Below, piece after piece: positions 54,026-62,707 of a stretch of 64,000 bases of DNA. The notes under the pieces were generated by a model. It was not told the origin of the DNA. It saw nothing but the letters and a program-made list of their open reading frames with translations, and ran no database searches. Numbering within the stretch: position 1 is the first letter of the stretch; every line of letters starts with the position of its first letter. The stretch is from Blastococcus saxobsidens (GTDB lineage Bacteria; Actinomycetota; Actinomycetes; Mycobacteriales; Geodermatophilaceae): assembly GCF_010682065.1 (NCBI RefSeq), contig NZ_JAAGWG010000002.1:186001-250000 (forward strand), in the 5' to 3' direction. The translations under genes and the position numbers were made by a program.

Positions 54026-55027
54026 ATGCACATCCGCCGTGCCCTAGCCCCCCTGTCAGCGCTCGCCGCCTTGACCCTGCTGCTGTCCGGCTGCTCGGGG
54101 TCGGACGGCGACGCAACCGCGTCCTCCGAGCGGGACGACGAGTCCTCGCCGCTGACGGAGTACCTGAACGCCGTGTACGGCGGCGATCTCACGCCCGAGG
54201 AGCAGGAACGGAAGTTCACCGAGGAGCAGGAACGGGCCGAGGAGCTCGTCGCGCAGTGCATGCAGGAGCAGGGCTTCGAGTACACGCCCAGCTCCACCGG
54301 GGGCGCGTACCTGTCCGGTGACGGCACCGAGTGGGAACCCGATGACCGCGAGTGGGTGACCCAGTACGGCTACGGCGCCATCAACTCCCCGTTCAGCGAG
54401 GCACCCATGCCGGAGGAGGAGACCGTCGACCCCAACGCCGACTACGTCCAGAGCCTGTCGGAGTCCGAGCAGACAGCCTTCTACGAGGCGCTGTACGGCC
54501 CGATGCCCTCCGAGGACGAGATGCCCGAGGAGGTCGCCACCGAGTACGACTGGACCACGGCCGGGTGCCAGGGCGCCGCCCAGCACGAGGTCGCCGGCGA
54601 GGACCCCTCGCAGTCGGAGGAGTTCAGGCCGCTGTTCGACGCGATCAACGAGCTGTACTCCGGAACCGCGTCGTGGCCGGGCATGGCCGAGCTCGACGAC
54701 GAGTGGTCCGCGTGCATGGACGCCTCCGGCCACGGTGGGTTCGCCACCCAGATGGACGCACAGGAGTCGATCAACGAGGCCGTGAACGAGCTGTACGAGA
54801 ACGTCGGCATGTCGGACGACGGCATGCCGACCGGGGAGCCCGACCAGGCCGCGTTCGACGCGCTCGCCGAGCGCGAGGTGGAGCTGGCTCTGGCCGACCT
54901 CGACTGCCGTGAGGAGATCGACTACGCCGACCGCGCCGCTGAGATCACCCGCGAGGTCGAGCAGCAGTTCATCGACGACCACAAGACGGAGCTGGACGCG
55001 CTGGTCGCCGCGGCCGAGCAGAACTGA
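54026..55027 (+). CDS. Four-cysteine secreted lipoprotein, first gene of an exporter operon
   Basis: A 333-residue lipoprotein. The signal peptide ALAPLSALAALTLLLSGC ends in a lipobox with Cys23. The mature part is very acidic, with PEEQERKFTEEQERAEELVA and many Glu/Asp/Tyr. Four further cysteines (about residues 78, 181, 230, 294) could make two disulfides; they occur in helices as AQCMQEQG, AGCQGAA, SACMDASG and LDCREEI. The repeated xxCMxxxG pattern suggests an internal duplication. The adaptor gene starts 2 nt after its stop. Role unknown: substrate, substrate receptor or partner of the exporter. ATG with GGAG upstream. Confidence 0.82.
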   Translation: MHIRRALAPLSALAALTLLLSGCSGSDGDATASSERDDESSPLTEYLNAVYGGDLTPEEQERKFTEEQERAEELVAQCMQEQGFEYTPSSTGGAYLSGDGTEWEPDDREWVTQYGYGAINSPFSEAPMPEEETVDPNADYVQSLSESEQTAFYEALYGPMPSEDEMPEEVATEYDWTTAGCQGAAQHEVAGEDPSQSEEFRPLFDAINELYSGTASWPGMAELDDEWSACMDASGHGGFATQMDAQESINEAVNELYENVGMSDDGMPTGEPDQAAFDALAEREVELALADLDCREEIDYADRAAEITREVEQQFIDDHKTELDALVAAAEQN

Positions 55028-55029
55028 CG

Positions 55030-56574
55030 GTGAACGAGCCGGACGACGAGTTCCTGATCGATTCGGTCACGGACGAGGCGGGGCCCTCGCGGTGGGCTGC
55101 CTGGCCCGCCCTGCTCCGCCGCAACCGCCCGCTGTGGATCACCGCCGCGGCAGCGGTCGTCGCCCTGGTCGCGGGGCTGCTCGTCGGCCGGTTCGTGGTG
55201 GCCCCCGACACCGCCGGGGCGAAGACCCCGGAGCCGGGCCTGGTGACCGTGCCCGTCGCCTTCGGACCCCTGAGCAACGACGTCACCATCCGCGGCGAGG
55301 TCGCGTACGCCGACTCCGTCGAGGTCACCCTCGACACGTCCGGCGTCGCCGGCCCGGCGGTGGTGACCGGTCAGGTCCCCGAGGTCGGCTCCGAGCTGGG
55401 GCCCCTGGGTGTCGCCCTGGAGATCACCGGTCGCCCGGTCATCGTCCTGCCCGGAGAGCTGCCGGCCTACCGGACGTTGCGCCTCGGCGTCGCCGGACCC
55501 GACGTCGTCCAGTTCAAGGAGGCCGTGCGCACCGTTGGCCTGGATGCCGGCGACCCCTCCGACGACGTGTTCACCGGAACCGCCGCCGCTGCCGTGACGG
55601 AGCTGTACGCCCAGGCAGGCTATCCGCCACCGGCCGCCGAGGAGGGTGCCGAGGAGGGCGTGCTCGCAGCGCAGGACGCCGTGCGCAGTGCGCAGCAGGG
55701 GGTGGCCGCCGCGCAGGCGGAGCTGACCGGGGTCCAGCGCGGTCCGTCGGCCGTCGACGTCCGGGAGGCGGACAACGCCGTCGCCAGTGCGCGCCGCGCG
55801 CTGGACGCCGCGCTGGCCGGCAACCCCGACGACCCCGTGGCGATCGGCGACCTGAGGGACGCCCTGGGCCTCGCGCAACTCCGGCGTCAGCAGCTCGACG
55901 TCCCGGGGGACACCAGCTCGCAGCGCGCCCAGCTGTCGGCCGCGCAGCAGCAGCTCACGCAGGCCCGCCAGGCCCTGACCCAGGCGCAGGAGGCCGTCCT
56001 GCCGACGCTGCCGGCCGGCGAGATCCTCTACCTCACCCAGCTGCCGCGCCGGGTGGACGCGGTGTCGGCACGGCGCGGCTCGGTGCTCCAGGGCGCGGCC
56101 ATGACCGTGTCGGGCGCCACCCTCGGCCTGTCGGGCACCGTCGCCGTCGCGGACGCCCGGCTGCTCGAGCCCGGGATGACGGCGACTTTCGAGCTGCCCG
56201 ACGGCGGGGAGCACGAGGCCACGATCACCGAGGTCACCCCAGGAGAAGGCGACGAGGCACGGTGGACCGTGCAGCTGGAGCCGGCCCCGCTCACCCCGCA
56301 GGAGGTCACCGAGCTCCAGGGCGCCAACGTGCGGGTCGGGATCCCGGTGGGAGCGACCGACGGCGACGTGCTGTCGGTCCCCCTGGCAGCGCTGAGCGCG
56401 GGCCCGGGCGGTGAGTCGCGGGTGGAGGTGGTCGACGGCGACCCGCGGGAGGGCTCCCGCGCCCGGACCCGCCTGGTCGCGGTCGAGACGGGGCTGGCCG
56501 CCGACGGCGCCGTCGAGGTCCGGGCCGAGGACGGCGACCTCGAGGAGGGCGACCTGGTGGTGGTCGGCCGATGA
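55030..56574 (+). CDS. MacA/HlyD-like adaptor with embedded peptidoglycan-binding domain
   Basis: A 514-residue membrane-fusion-type adaptor. A cytoplasmic N-terminus (about 35 residues) leads to one membrane helix (LWITAAAAVVALVAGLLVG). Then come a barrel-like strand region (VTVPVAFGPLSNDVTIRGEV), a PG_binding_1-type domain (YRTLRLGVAGPDVVQFKEAV to AVTELYAQAGY, about residues 150-200), a long coiled coil (about 210-325), and a C-terminal barrel (LLEPGMTATFELPDGGEHEA). The peptidoglycan domain would fix the adaptor to the wall in a bacterium without an outer membrane like that of E. coli. ATGA overlap with the ATPase gene. Confidence 0.88.
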   Translation: MNEPDDEFLIDSVTDEAGPSRWAAWPALLRRNRPLWITAAAAVVALVAGLLVGRFVVAPDTAGAKTPEPGLVTVPVAFGPLSNDVTIRGEVAYADSVEVTLDTSGVAGPAVVTGQVPEVGSELGPLGVALEITGRPVIVLPGELPAYRTLRLGVAGPDVVQFKEAVRTVGLDAGDPSDDVFTGTAAAAVTELYAQAGYPPPAAEEGAEEGVLAAQDAVRSAQQGVAAAQAELTGVQRGPSAVDVREADNAVASARRALDAALAGNPDDPVAIGDLRDALGLAQLRRQQLDVPGDTSSQRAQLSAAQQQLTQARQALTQAQEAVLPTLPAGEILYLTQLPRRVDAVSARRGSVLQGAAMTVSGATLGLSGTVAVADARLLEPGMTATFELPDGGEHEATITEVTPGEGDEARWTVQLEPAPLTPQEVTELQGANVRVGIPVGATDGDVLSVPLAALSAGPGGESRVEVVDGDPREGSRARTRLVAVETGLAADGAVEVRAEDGDLEEGDLVVVGR

Positions 56575-57254
56575 CGGCGGGAGCGCCGGCCATCGAGCTC
56601 CGGGACGTCACCAGGTCCTTCCCCGGGCCGCCGGAGGTCCAGGCGCTCAAGGGGGTGAGCGTGTCCATCGCCGACGGCGAGTACGTCTCCATCACCGGGC
56701 CCAGCGGGTCGGGCAAGTCCACGATGCTCAACATCCTCGGGCTCCTCGACCGGCCGACCGTCGGGGAGTACTGGCTGGGCGGTGTGCTGAGCAGCTCCCT
56801 CGACGAGGACGCGCGGGCCGCCGTGCGCGCGCGGCACCTCGGCTTCGTGTTCCAGGCGTTCCACCTGATGTCCCGGCGGAACGTGCTGGAGAACGTGCTG
56901 CTGCCCATGCTCTACAACGGCACCCCGCGCACGGAGCGCGAGCCCCGGGCCCGGGCGGCGCTCGAGCGGGTGGGCCTCGGCCACCGCATCGACTTCCTGC
57001 CGGGCACCCTCTCCGGTGGGGAGCGCCAGCGGGTCGCCGTCGCCCGCGCCGTGGCCTCCCGACCACGGGTGCTCCTGGCCGACGAACCCACCGGCAACCT
57101 CGACCAGACGACGTCCGCGGAGATCATGGCGCTCTTCGAGGAGCTGCACGCGGACGGGCTGACGCTGGTGGTCATCACGCACGACCGGGACGTCGCCCGG
57201 CGGGCCTCCCGGCGCATCCGGCTCGCCGACGGCCGCGTGAGCGAGCCGGGGTGA
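56571..57254 (+). CDS. MacB/LolD-type ABC ATPase
   Basis: A 227-residue nucleotide-binding subunit. Walker A GPSGSGKST, Q-loop FVFQAFHLM, signature LSGGERQRVAVARA, Walker B VLLADEPTGNLD, and the H-loop His in VVITHDRD. This belongs to the LolD/MacB/FtsE branch that powers conformational change for envelope work rather than import. It overlaps both neighbours (ATGA, GTGA). Confidence 0.95.
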   Translation: MTAGAPAIELRDVTRSFPGPPEVQALKGVSVSIADGEYVSITGPSGSGKSTMLNILGLLDRPTVGEYWLGGVLSSSLDEDARAAVRARHLGFVFQAFHLMSRRNVLENVLLPMLYNGTPRTEREPRARAALERVGLGHRIDFLPGTLSGGERQRVAVARAVASRPRVLLADEPTGNLDQTTSAEIMALFEELHADGLTLVVITHDRDVARRASRRIRLADGRVSEPG

Positions 57255-58588
57255 CCGCCCGGGACACCCGCCCGCTCCGGGCCCTGCGGGGGTGGGCCCA
57301 CCACCAGCCGGCTCTGCTGCGCCGGCTCCGCCGGCCGGTCCCCCCGCCCGACGATCGGCCGGTCGAGCCGGCCGACCGGTTCCGCTTCTCCGACCTGCTG
57401 GGCGAGGCGACCGCCGACATCGGGTCCCGTCCCGGGCGGCTGGTGATGACGATCGCCGGCACCGTCCTGGGCATCTCCGCGCTGATCACCACCATCGGCC
57501 TCGCCCAGACCACCGCCGGGCAGATCGCCCGGCAGTTCGACGCCGACGCCGCCACCCAGCTCGTGGTCACGCCGAGGACCGCGAGCACCGGTGGCGGGGC
57601 GGTCGTCGCCACCGGAGCCCTGCCCTGGGACGCCGTCCCCCGGCTCGAGCGCCTGGCCGGGATCGAGTCGGCAGCCCTGCTCGCGGAGGTGTCCCTGCCC
57701 GGGGCGGTCGTCACGACGGTGCCGGTGAACGACCCCTCGCAACCGCCGAGCGCCCCTCCCCCGGTCTACGCGGCCTCCGAGGCCCTGCTCGACACGATCG
57801 GCGGCCGGTTGTCCACCGGCCGGTTCTTCGACGCCGGTCACGACCTCAGGGCCGACCGGGTGGCGGTGCTGGGCGTCCGGGCCGCGGACCGGCTGGGCGT
57901 CCAGCGGGTCGACACCCAGCCGTCGGTCTTCGTCGACGGCATCGCCTACGCGGTCCTGGGCGTGATCGACTCGGTCGATGCCCGGGCGGAGCTCCTCAAC
58001 GCGGTGGTCCTCCCCACGGGGACGGCGCGTGCGGACTTCCGCCTGTCAGCCCCGGGCGACGCCCAGGCCCGCATCGCCGTGGGAGCCGGCCCGCAGCTGC
58101 GCGGGCAGGCCGCCCTCGCCCTGGCTCCCGACGACCCGGAGAGCCTGGACGTCAGTGCCCCGGACGGCCGGTCGCAGCTCGGCCGGGACGTGCAGGCCGA
58201 CGTGAACGGGGTGTTCGTCATCCTGTCCGCCGTCGTGCTGGTCGCCGGCGGGGTGGGCATCGCCAACGTGACCATGCTGTCGGTCATGGAACGCGTCGGC
58301 GAGATCGGGCTGCGCCGGGCGATCGGCGCCACCCGGCGGCAGATCGCCGGGCAGTTCGTGGCCGAGTCGGTCGTGGTCGGTCTGCTCGGCGGCCTCATCG
58401 GCGCGGCGCTGGGCGTGTTCGCGGTGGTCGCCATCTCGGCGGTGCGGGCCTGGACACCGGTGGTCGATCCCTGGATCGCCCTGGGCGGCGCGCTGCTCGG
58501 TGCCGTGGTCGGGCTCGTGGCCGGGGGGTTCCCGGCGCGCCGCGCGGCCAGGATCGAGCCGGTCGACGCGCTACGCGGAGGCACCTGA
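57251..58588 (+). CDS. MacB/FtsX-type ABC permease
   Basis: A 445-residue permease with the MacB topology: first membrane helix (LVMTIAGTVLGISALITTIG), a large extracytoplasmic domain (about residues 95-320), then three helices (GVFVILSAVVLVAGGVGIAN, SVVVGLLGGLIGAALGVFAV, WIALGGALLGAVVGLVAGGF). The MERVGEIGLRRAIGATRRQI segment is the signature coupling region. A cytoplasmic N-terminus of about 60 residues rich in Arg/Pro is extra. GTG overlaps the ATPase stop. Confidence 0.93.
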   Translation: MTARDTRPLRALRGWAHHQPALLRRLRRPVPPPDDRPVEPADRFRFSDLLGEATADIGSRPGRLVMTIAGTVLGISALITTIGLAQTTAGQIARQFDADAATQLVVTPRTASTGGGAVVATGALPWDAVPRLERLAGIESAALLAEVSLPGAVVTTVPVNDPSQPPSAPPPVYAASEALLDTIGGRLSTGRFFDAGHDLRADRVAVLGVRAADRLGVQRVDTQPSVFVDGIAYAVLGVIDSVDARAELLNAVVLPTGTARADFRLSAPGDAQARIAVGAGPQLRGQAALALAPDDPESLDVSAPDGRSQLGRDVQADVNGVFVILSAVVLVAGGVGIANVTMLSVMERVGEIGLRRAIGATRRQIAGQFVAESVVVGLLGGLIGAALGVFAVVAISAVRAWTPVVDPWIALGGALLGAVVGLVAGGFPARRAARIEPVDALRGGT

Positions 58589-58635
58589 GCATCGGGTGCT
58601 GACGCCCGACCTGCGAACCCGCGGGCCGAGAAGGC

Positions 58636-59457
58636 TCAGCGGCCGAGGATGCCGAGGTCCACGGGCAGCTGGATGCCGGTCACGTGCCGGGCCTCGTCCG
58701 AGGCGAGCCAGGCCACCGCGTTGGCGATGTCCTCCGGCTGGGAAACCGGGTCGGGCAGGGCACCCATGAGCATCGGGGCCAGCGTGGTGGCGTGCTGCTG
58801 CGCCAGCTGGAACATCTCCGCCGGCTGCATGCCGGTGGCCACGCCGTGCGGGTGCACGGTGTTGACCCGGATGTTGTGCTGCCCCAGCTCGTTGGCCATG
58901 GTTCGGGCCAGGCCGACGACGCCGTGCTTGCTGGCCGCGTAGTCGGCGAGGAACGGCAGGCCGCGCAGCCCGGCGACCGAGGAGATGATGACGATCGACC
59001 CGCCGGTTCCCTGCTCCAGCAGCACCGGCACGGTCGCCTTCATCGTGAAGAACGTGCCGGTCAGGTTGGTGTCGATCGTCTCCTGCCACTTCTCGACCGG
59101 GATCTCCCACGACATCGAGCCCGAGCAGATGCCGGCGTTGGCGACCACGACGTCGAGCCGGCCGAACTCGGCTACGCCGTCCTTCACCAGCGCTGCCTGG
59201 CCGTCGAAGTCGCGGACGTCGACCTTGCGCGTGAGGACCCGGCGGCCCTGCGCCTCGACCAGCCGCGCGGTCTCGGCCAGGTCCTCCTCGGTCGGCCCGG
59301 CATAGGACGTCGTCTCCGCCGTCGCGCAGTTGTCCAGGGCGATGATGTCGGCGCCCTCGGCGGCAAGTCGGACGGCGTGCGCCCGGCCCTGGCCGCGGGC
59401 CGCCCCGGTGATGAAGGCGACCTTGCCGACGAGGCGCCCGGTTGTAGTCGTGGTCAC
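58636..59457 (-). CDS. Mycofactocin-coupled SDR oxidoreductase
   Basis: A 273-residue short-chain dehydrogenase of the TIGR03971-like subfamily, in which NAD is thought to stay bound and be recycled by mycofactocin. The N-terminus GRLVGKVAFITGAARGQGRA, HAVRLAAEGADIIALDNC and the insertion after it are diagnostic. The catalytic residues are Ser in IISSVAG and YxxxK in DYAASKHG. GTG 59457 follows GGAGGAGATGC. Substrate unknown, probably an alcohol or terpenoid. Divergent from a TetR gene, which likely controls it. No mft genes in the window. Confidence 0.88.
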   Translation of the reverse strand: MTTTTTGRLVGKVAFITGAARGQGRAHAVRLAAEGADIIALDNCATAETTSYAGPTEEDLAETARLVEAQGRRVLTRKVDVRDFDGQAALVKDGVAEFGRLDVVVANAGICSGSMSWEIPVEKWQETIDTNLTGTFFTMKATVPVLLEQGTGGSIVIISSVAGLRGLPFLADYAASKHGVVGLARTMANELGQHNIRVNTVHPHGVATGMQPAEMFQLAQQHATTLAPMLMGALPDPVSQPEDIANAVAWLASDEARHVTGIQLPVDLGILGR

Positions 59458-59484
59458 GCATCTCCTCCTGTGTTCCAGGCTCAA

Positions 59485-59502
59485 CCGGACACTGCTGTCC
59501 GG
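59485..59502. promoter_or_regulatory. Palindromic operator between the SDR and TetR genes
   Basis: CCGGACA-N4-TGTCCGG, a perfect 7-bp inverted repeat, 28 nt upstream of the SDR start and just before the TetR -10. The size fits a TetR-family dimer site. Confidence 0.7.
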
Positions 59503-59507
59503 ATCAC

Positions 59508-59513
59508 TAGGGT
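59508..59513 (+). promoter_or_regulatory. -10 element, leaderless start of the TetR gene
   Basis: TAGGGT. An ATG follows immediately (59514) and another 6 nt later (59520). The leaderless rule favours 59520. Confidence 0.6.
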
Positions 59514-59519
59514 ATGAGC

Positions 59520-60092
59520 ATGGTCACCGTGGGCGGCAGAGTCAACCGCGGACCCGCCGCGGCGACGGACAACCGGCGTGCACTGCTGGCGGCGGCCCGC
59601 CGGGTCTTCGCCGAGCGCGGGTACCGGGTGCCGCTGAGCGCCATCGCCCGGGAGGCGGGGGTGGGCCAGGGCGTGCTCTACCGGCACTTCCCGACCCGGC
59701 TGGACATCGCGTTCGCCGTCTTCGAGGACAACTTCGCCGAGCTGGAGGCCATCGCCGCCGACCCGGGCCCGGACGCCTTCGGGCGGCTGTGGGTCCGGCT
59801 GGTGGACCTCACCATCGAGGCGTCGGCGTTCGTCGAGATGGTCGTCGACGCCCGGGACAGCCTCCCCCGTTACCCCGGTGCCGAACGGCTGCGCGCGCTG
59901 GTCGCGACCACCCTGCCGCCGGCCCGGCAGGCCGGCCTGACCGACGCCTCCGTGACCGTGGACGACGTCCTGCTCGCCTGGCGCATGGTCTTCGGCGTGG
60001 TGGCCACGGCTCCGGACCGGGACCAGGTCCGGACCGCGGTGTCGCGGGCCGTGTCGCTGCTGCGGCTGCCCGGGGACCGACCCGGTCGGTGA
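59520..60092 (+). CDS. TetR/AcrR-family transcriptional regulator
   Basis: A 190-residue repressor-type regulator. The helix-turn-helix is RRALLAAARRVFAERGYRVP followed by LSAIAREAGVGQGVLYRHFP. The C-terminal ligand-binding domain is all helical with no recognisable specificity. It probably binds the palindrome at 59485-59502 and so controls itself and the SDR gene. Alternative starts are ATG 59514 and GTG 59529. Confidence 0.9.
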   Translation: MVTVGGRVNRGPAAATDNRRALLAAARRVFAERGYRVPLSAIAREAGVGQGVLYRHFPTRLDIAFAVFEDNFAELEAIAADPGPDAFGRLWVRLVDLTIEASAFVEMVVDARDSLPRYPGAERLRALVATTLPPARQAGLTDASVTVDDVLLAWRMVFGVVATAPDRDQVRTAVSRAVSLLRLPGDRPGR

Positions 60093-60096
60093 CCGG
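60082..60096. terminator. Short hairpin between the TetR and MFS genes
   Basis: CCGGTC-GGT-GACCGG overlaps the TetR stop codon and lies 2 nt from the MFS stop. Confidence 0.4.
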
Positions 60097-60098
60097 CC

Positions 60099-61277
60099 TC
60101 AGGTCCGGGCGGGCACGGTGTCCAGCCGGCGGACGAGGAGCAGGGCGACCGCCACCAGCAGCGCGCCCACGGCCGCCCACGCCCCGAACGCCACCGGCGT
60201 GGACCAGTTGTCGGCGACGAGGCCCAGGGCCGGCCGCGCCACCGCGATGCCGAGGCCGCCGAGCATGGAGACGACGCTGAACGCCGTCGCCAGCACCGCC
60301 GGCGACGTGACCTCGCTGGTGACCAGCTCCAGCAGGACCTGGCCGAGCGCGTACGCCAGGCCGAGCACCGGCAGGAAGAGGAAGGGGCCCAGTCCCTCCC
60401 AGACCCCCGTGCCGACGAGCGCGGCCAGCACCACCAGGAACGACGCGCGCAGCACGGCGGGACGGCGGGCCGGCCCCACCCGCCCGGCCAGCAGCCCCGC
60501 CACCACGGCGGCCGCGGCGAAGGCTGCGTACATCCAGCCGGTGCGCTGGGCGGAGTAGTCCAGCTCCAGGGCCAGCGGCTGGAAGAGGATGCGCGGGCTC
60601 CAGCCCAGCAGCAGCAGGAGCGCCCCCAGCAGCACGGCGAGCCGCACCCGCTCGTCGGCGGCGGCCCGGCGCACGTCGCGGAGCACCGACCGGATGGTCG
60701 ACCGCGCGCCGGCCGCCGAGGTCTCGGGAAGGGTCCAGGCGACGGCGAGGGCGATCGCCGCGAGCACGGCGGTCACGGTGAACGGCGCGGTCGGCTCGAC
60801 GTCGTAGAGGTAGCCCGCGGCCACCAGCGACAGCAGCACGGCCAAGTGCCCCAGCGCCCGGACGACGGCGAAGCTGCGCGCGGGGTCCACCGAGGGCGCG
60901 TCCCGCACGGCGAGCTCGTAGAGGTAGGCGGTGGAGGCACCCGAGGCCAGCGCCCACAGCACCCCCCAGCCGATCCACGCGGCGAACAGCCCCGGGACGG
61001 AGGACACCTGCGAGATGGCGAGGAAGACGGCGACCGTGAGCCCGGCCAGCAGCAGGTAGGTGCGCCGACGGCCGATCCGGTCGGCGAGCACGCCCATCGG
61101 CACCTCGCAGGCCACGCTGACCAGCCGGAACAAGCCGTCGGCCACGACCGCCACGGCGAGCGTGAAGCCCATGTCCAGCAGGAAGATCAGGTAGACCGGG
61201 AACCAGAACTGGACTTCCAGCAGGAAGTGGGCCAGCGCGAAGCGCCGGAGCACGGGACTGCGCAGCGCACCGCTCAT
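60099..61277 (-). CDS. MFS transporter
   Basis: A 392-residue major facilitator protein with twelve hydrophobic segments. The loop 2-3 motif reads GVLADRIGRRRTYLLL, the classical GxxADRxGRR form. Substrate not readable. ATG 61277 overlaps the stop of the preceding gene (ATGA). It is the last gene of the three-gene operon beginning at 63789, so it may export or import what the anchored binding protein senses. Confidence 0.9.
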   Translation of the reverse strand: MSGALRSPVLRRFALAHFLLEVQFWFPVYLIFLLDMGFTLAVAVVADGLFRLVSVACEVPMGVLADRIGRRRTYLLLAGLTVAVFLAISQVSSVPGLFAAWIGWGVLWALASGASTAYLYELAVRDAPSVDPARSFAVVRALGHLAVLLSLVAAGYLYDVEPTAPFTVTAVLAAIALAVAWTLPETSAAGARSTIRSVLRDVRRAAADERVRLAVLLGALLLLLGWSPRILFQPLALELDYSAQRTGWMYAAFAAAAVVAGLLAGRVGPARRPAVLRASFLVVLAALVGTGVWEGLGPFLFLPVLGLAYALGQVLLELVTSEVTSPAVLATAFSVVSMLGGLGIAVARPALGLVADNWSTPVAFGAWAAVGALLVAVALLLVRRLDTVPART

Positions 61278-62707
61278 CGGCCGTGGTTGCGGCGGAACAG
61301 CAGGTAGAGCACGACCAGCGCCGCCGATACGGTCGCCGAGATCAGCAGGAGCGCATCGGCCGGCTGGGCGGCGAACCACGCGGTCACGGAGTTGCGCCCG
61401 ATGTCGTAGCGCGCCATCCCCGGATCGCTGGCCATGGTGCGGCCGAAGTCCGACAGCGCCAGCGCCGTGCCGAGCACCGAGGTCACACCGATGCCGAGCA
61501 GGATGAGATCGGTGACCAGCGAGGAGCGCGCCGTCCGCCGGGCCGCGAGCTCGGCCAGCCGCCGGTCGCAGATGCCGATCTTGAAAAGGACCGGGGCCTC
61601 CACCAGCTCCGCGTAGTCCCACAGGTCGAGGATCTGGTCCATCTCGACCCGCACCGCGCGCTTGAGGTGCTTGGCCAGGGCCTGTCGGTCCATCACCACC
61701 AGCTCCGCCCGACGGCTGAGCCCGACCAGCTGCTCCTGCAGCTGCGCCAGCTCCCAGCGCGCGGTGGCCGCGGCCGAGTCGGCCAGGATCTTGGACAACC
61801 GGGTGTCGACGACGTCGAGCGCCGCGTAGAAGAACTGCGCGTAGCGCATGGCCTCCCACGAGTCGGTGAACCGCTGCCCCGGCAGCATCGTGCCCCCGGC
61901 GGCGCTGCCGTCGAGGAACACGTAGTTCAGCCACCGGGCGAGGTGGTCGATCTCCCCCGTCACCAGCCGTTCCACCGGCGGCGCCTGCTCCCCGCGCACG
62001 GCCGCCACGTCCTTGAGCCAGTGCCGGACGACCGCCTCGCAGTCGGCATCCGCGCGACCGACGACCAGGCTCCGGGTCACCCACAGCACCTCGCCGAACA
62101 GTCCCGCGCCGTCGCCCGGCCGGGCGGCGGGGGCCAGGACGTCGTCGCCCCGGTCGGCCTCGCGCAGCAGGGCGAGCACCGGGTCGAGGTAGCGGTGGAC
62201 CGCCTCGCGCGCGACCGCGGCCCCCAGGGCGACGGCCGCGTCCTGGAGCAGGTCGAGGCACTCCTCGAGCGGTTCCTCGCGGCCGGCCAGCCACGCGTCG
62301 ACGTCCACCAGCAGCTCCACCAGCAGGATGCCGTGGTCGTGCAGCCGCAGCGTGATCTCGCGGACGCCGCCGCACAGGGCCGGGTCCCGGCCGGCGAAGG
62401 CCTCGGGGAGGTGCTCCGGGCGCAGCGAGCCCGTCAGCACGTGCACCGGAAGGTCGACGGCGAGGTCGCTGATCACCCGGTACCGGTTCGCCGCGCTCGC
62501 CGGCCGGACGTGCTCCAGCCGGACGACCGGCGGTGCCGGCTCGGTCCCGGGCTGTCCCGCCGGTGCCGGGGCGAGCCGGTGGAGCAGCCGGTCGACCGGC
62601 TCCTGCTGGGACGTCCAGAACCGGGCGTACCGCTCGGGCTCCCGGACCGCCGCTCCGGGCACGGTCGTATGGTCGACGACGGTGGGCGCCAGGACGCGCA
62701 GCTGCAT
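61274..62707 (-). CDS. Protein with two C-terminal membrane helices, CorA-like topology, function unknown
   Basis: A 477-residue protein I cannot assign. A mixed N-terminal domain of about 200 residues (RVISDLAVDLPVHVLTGSLR, ITLRLHDHGILLVELLVDVD) is followed by helical stretches (RFTDSWEAMRYAQFFYAALD, AATARWELAQLQEQLVGLSR, LKRAVRVEMDQILDLWDYAE). Two membrane helices follow near 397-418 and 452-472, and a short basic tail RRNHGR. The layout recalls CorA channels, but the GMN motif is absent, so ion transport is not claimed. TGATG overlap with the gene before and ATGA with the MFS gene after show tight coupling. Confidence 0.75.
   Translation of the reverse strand: MQLRVLAPTVVDHTTVPGAAVREPERYARFWTSQQEPVDRLLHRLAPAPAGQPGTEPAPPVVRLEHVRPASAANRYRVISDLAVDLPVHVLTGSLRPEHLPEAFAGRDPALCGGVREITLRLHDHGILLVELLVDVDAWLAGREEPLEECLDLLQDAAVALGAAVAREAVHRYLDPVLALLREADRGDDVLAPAARPGDGAGLFGEVLWVTRSLVVGRADADCEAVVRHWLKDVAAVRGEQAPPVERLVTGEIDHLARWLNYVFLDGSAAGGTMLPGQRFTDSWEAMRYAQFFYAALDVVDTRLSKILADSAAATARWELAQLQEQLVGLSRRAELVVMDRQALAKHLKRAVRVEMDQILDLWDYAELVEAPVLFKIGICDRRLAELAARRTARSSLVTDLILLGIGVTSVLGTALALSDFGRTMASDPGMARYDIGRNSVTAWFAAQPADALLLISATVSAALVVLYLLFRRNHGR

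Noticed and set aside
61274..62707. CorA magnesium channel
   Set aside because: Topology is similar, but the GMN selectivity motif after the first membrane helix is absent and the N-terminal domain does not look like CorA.
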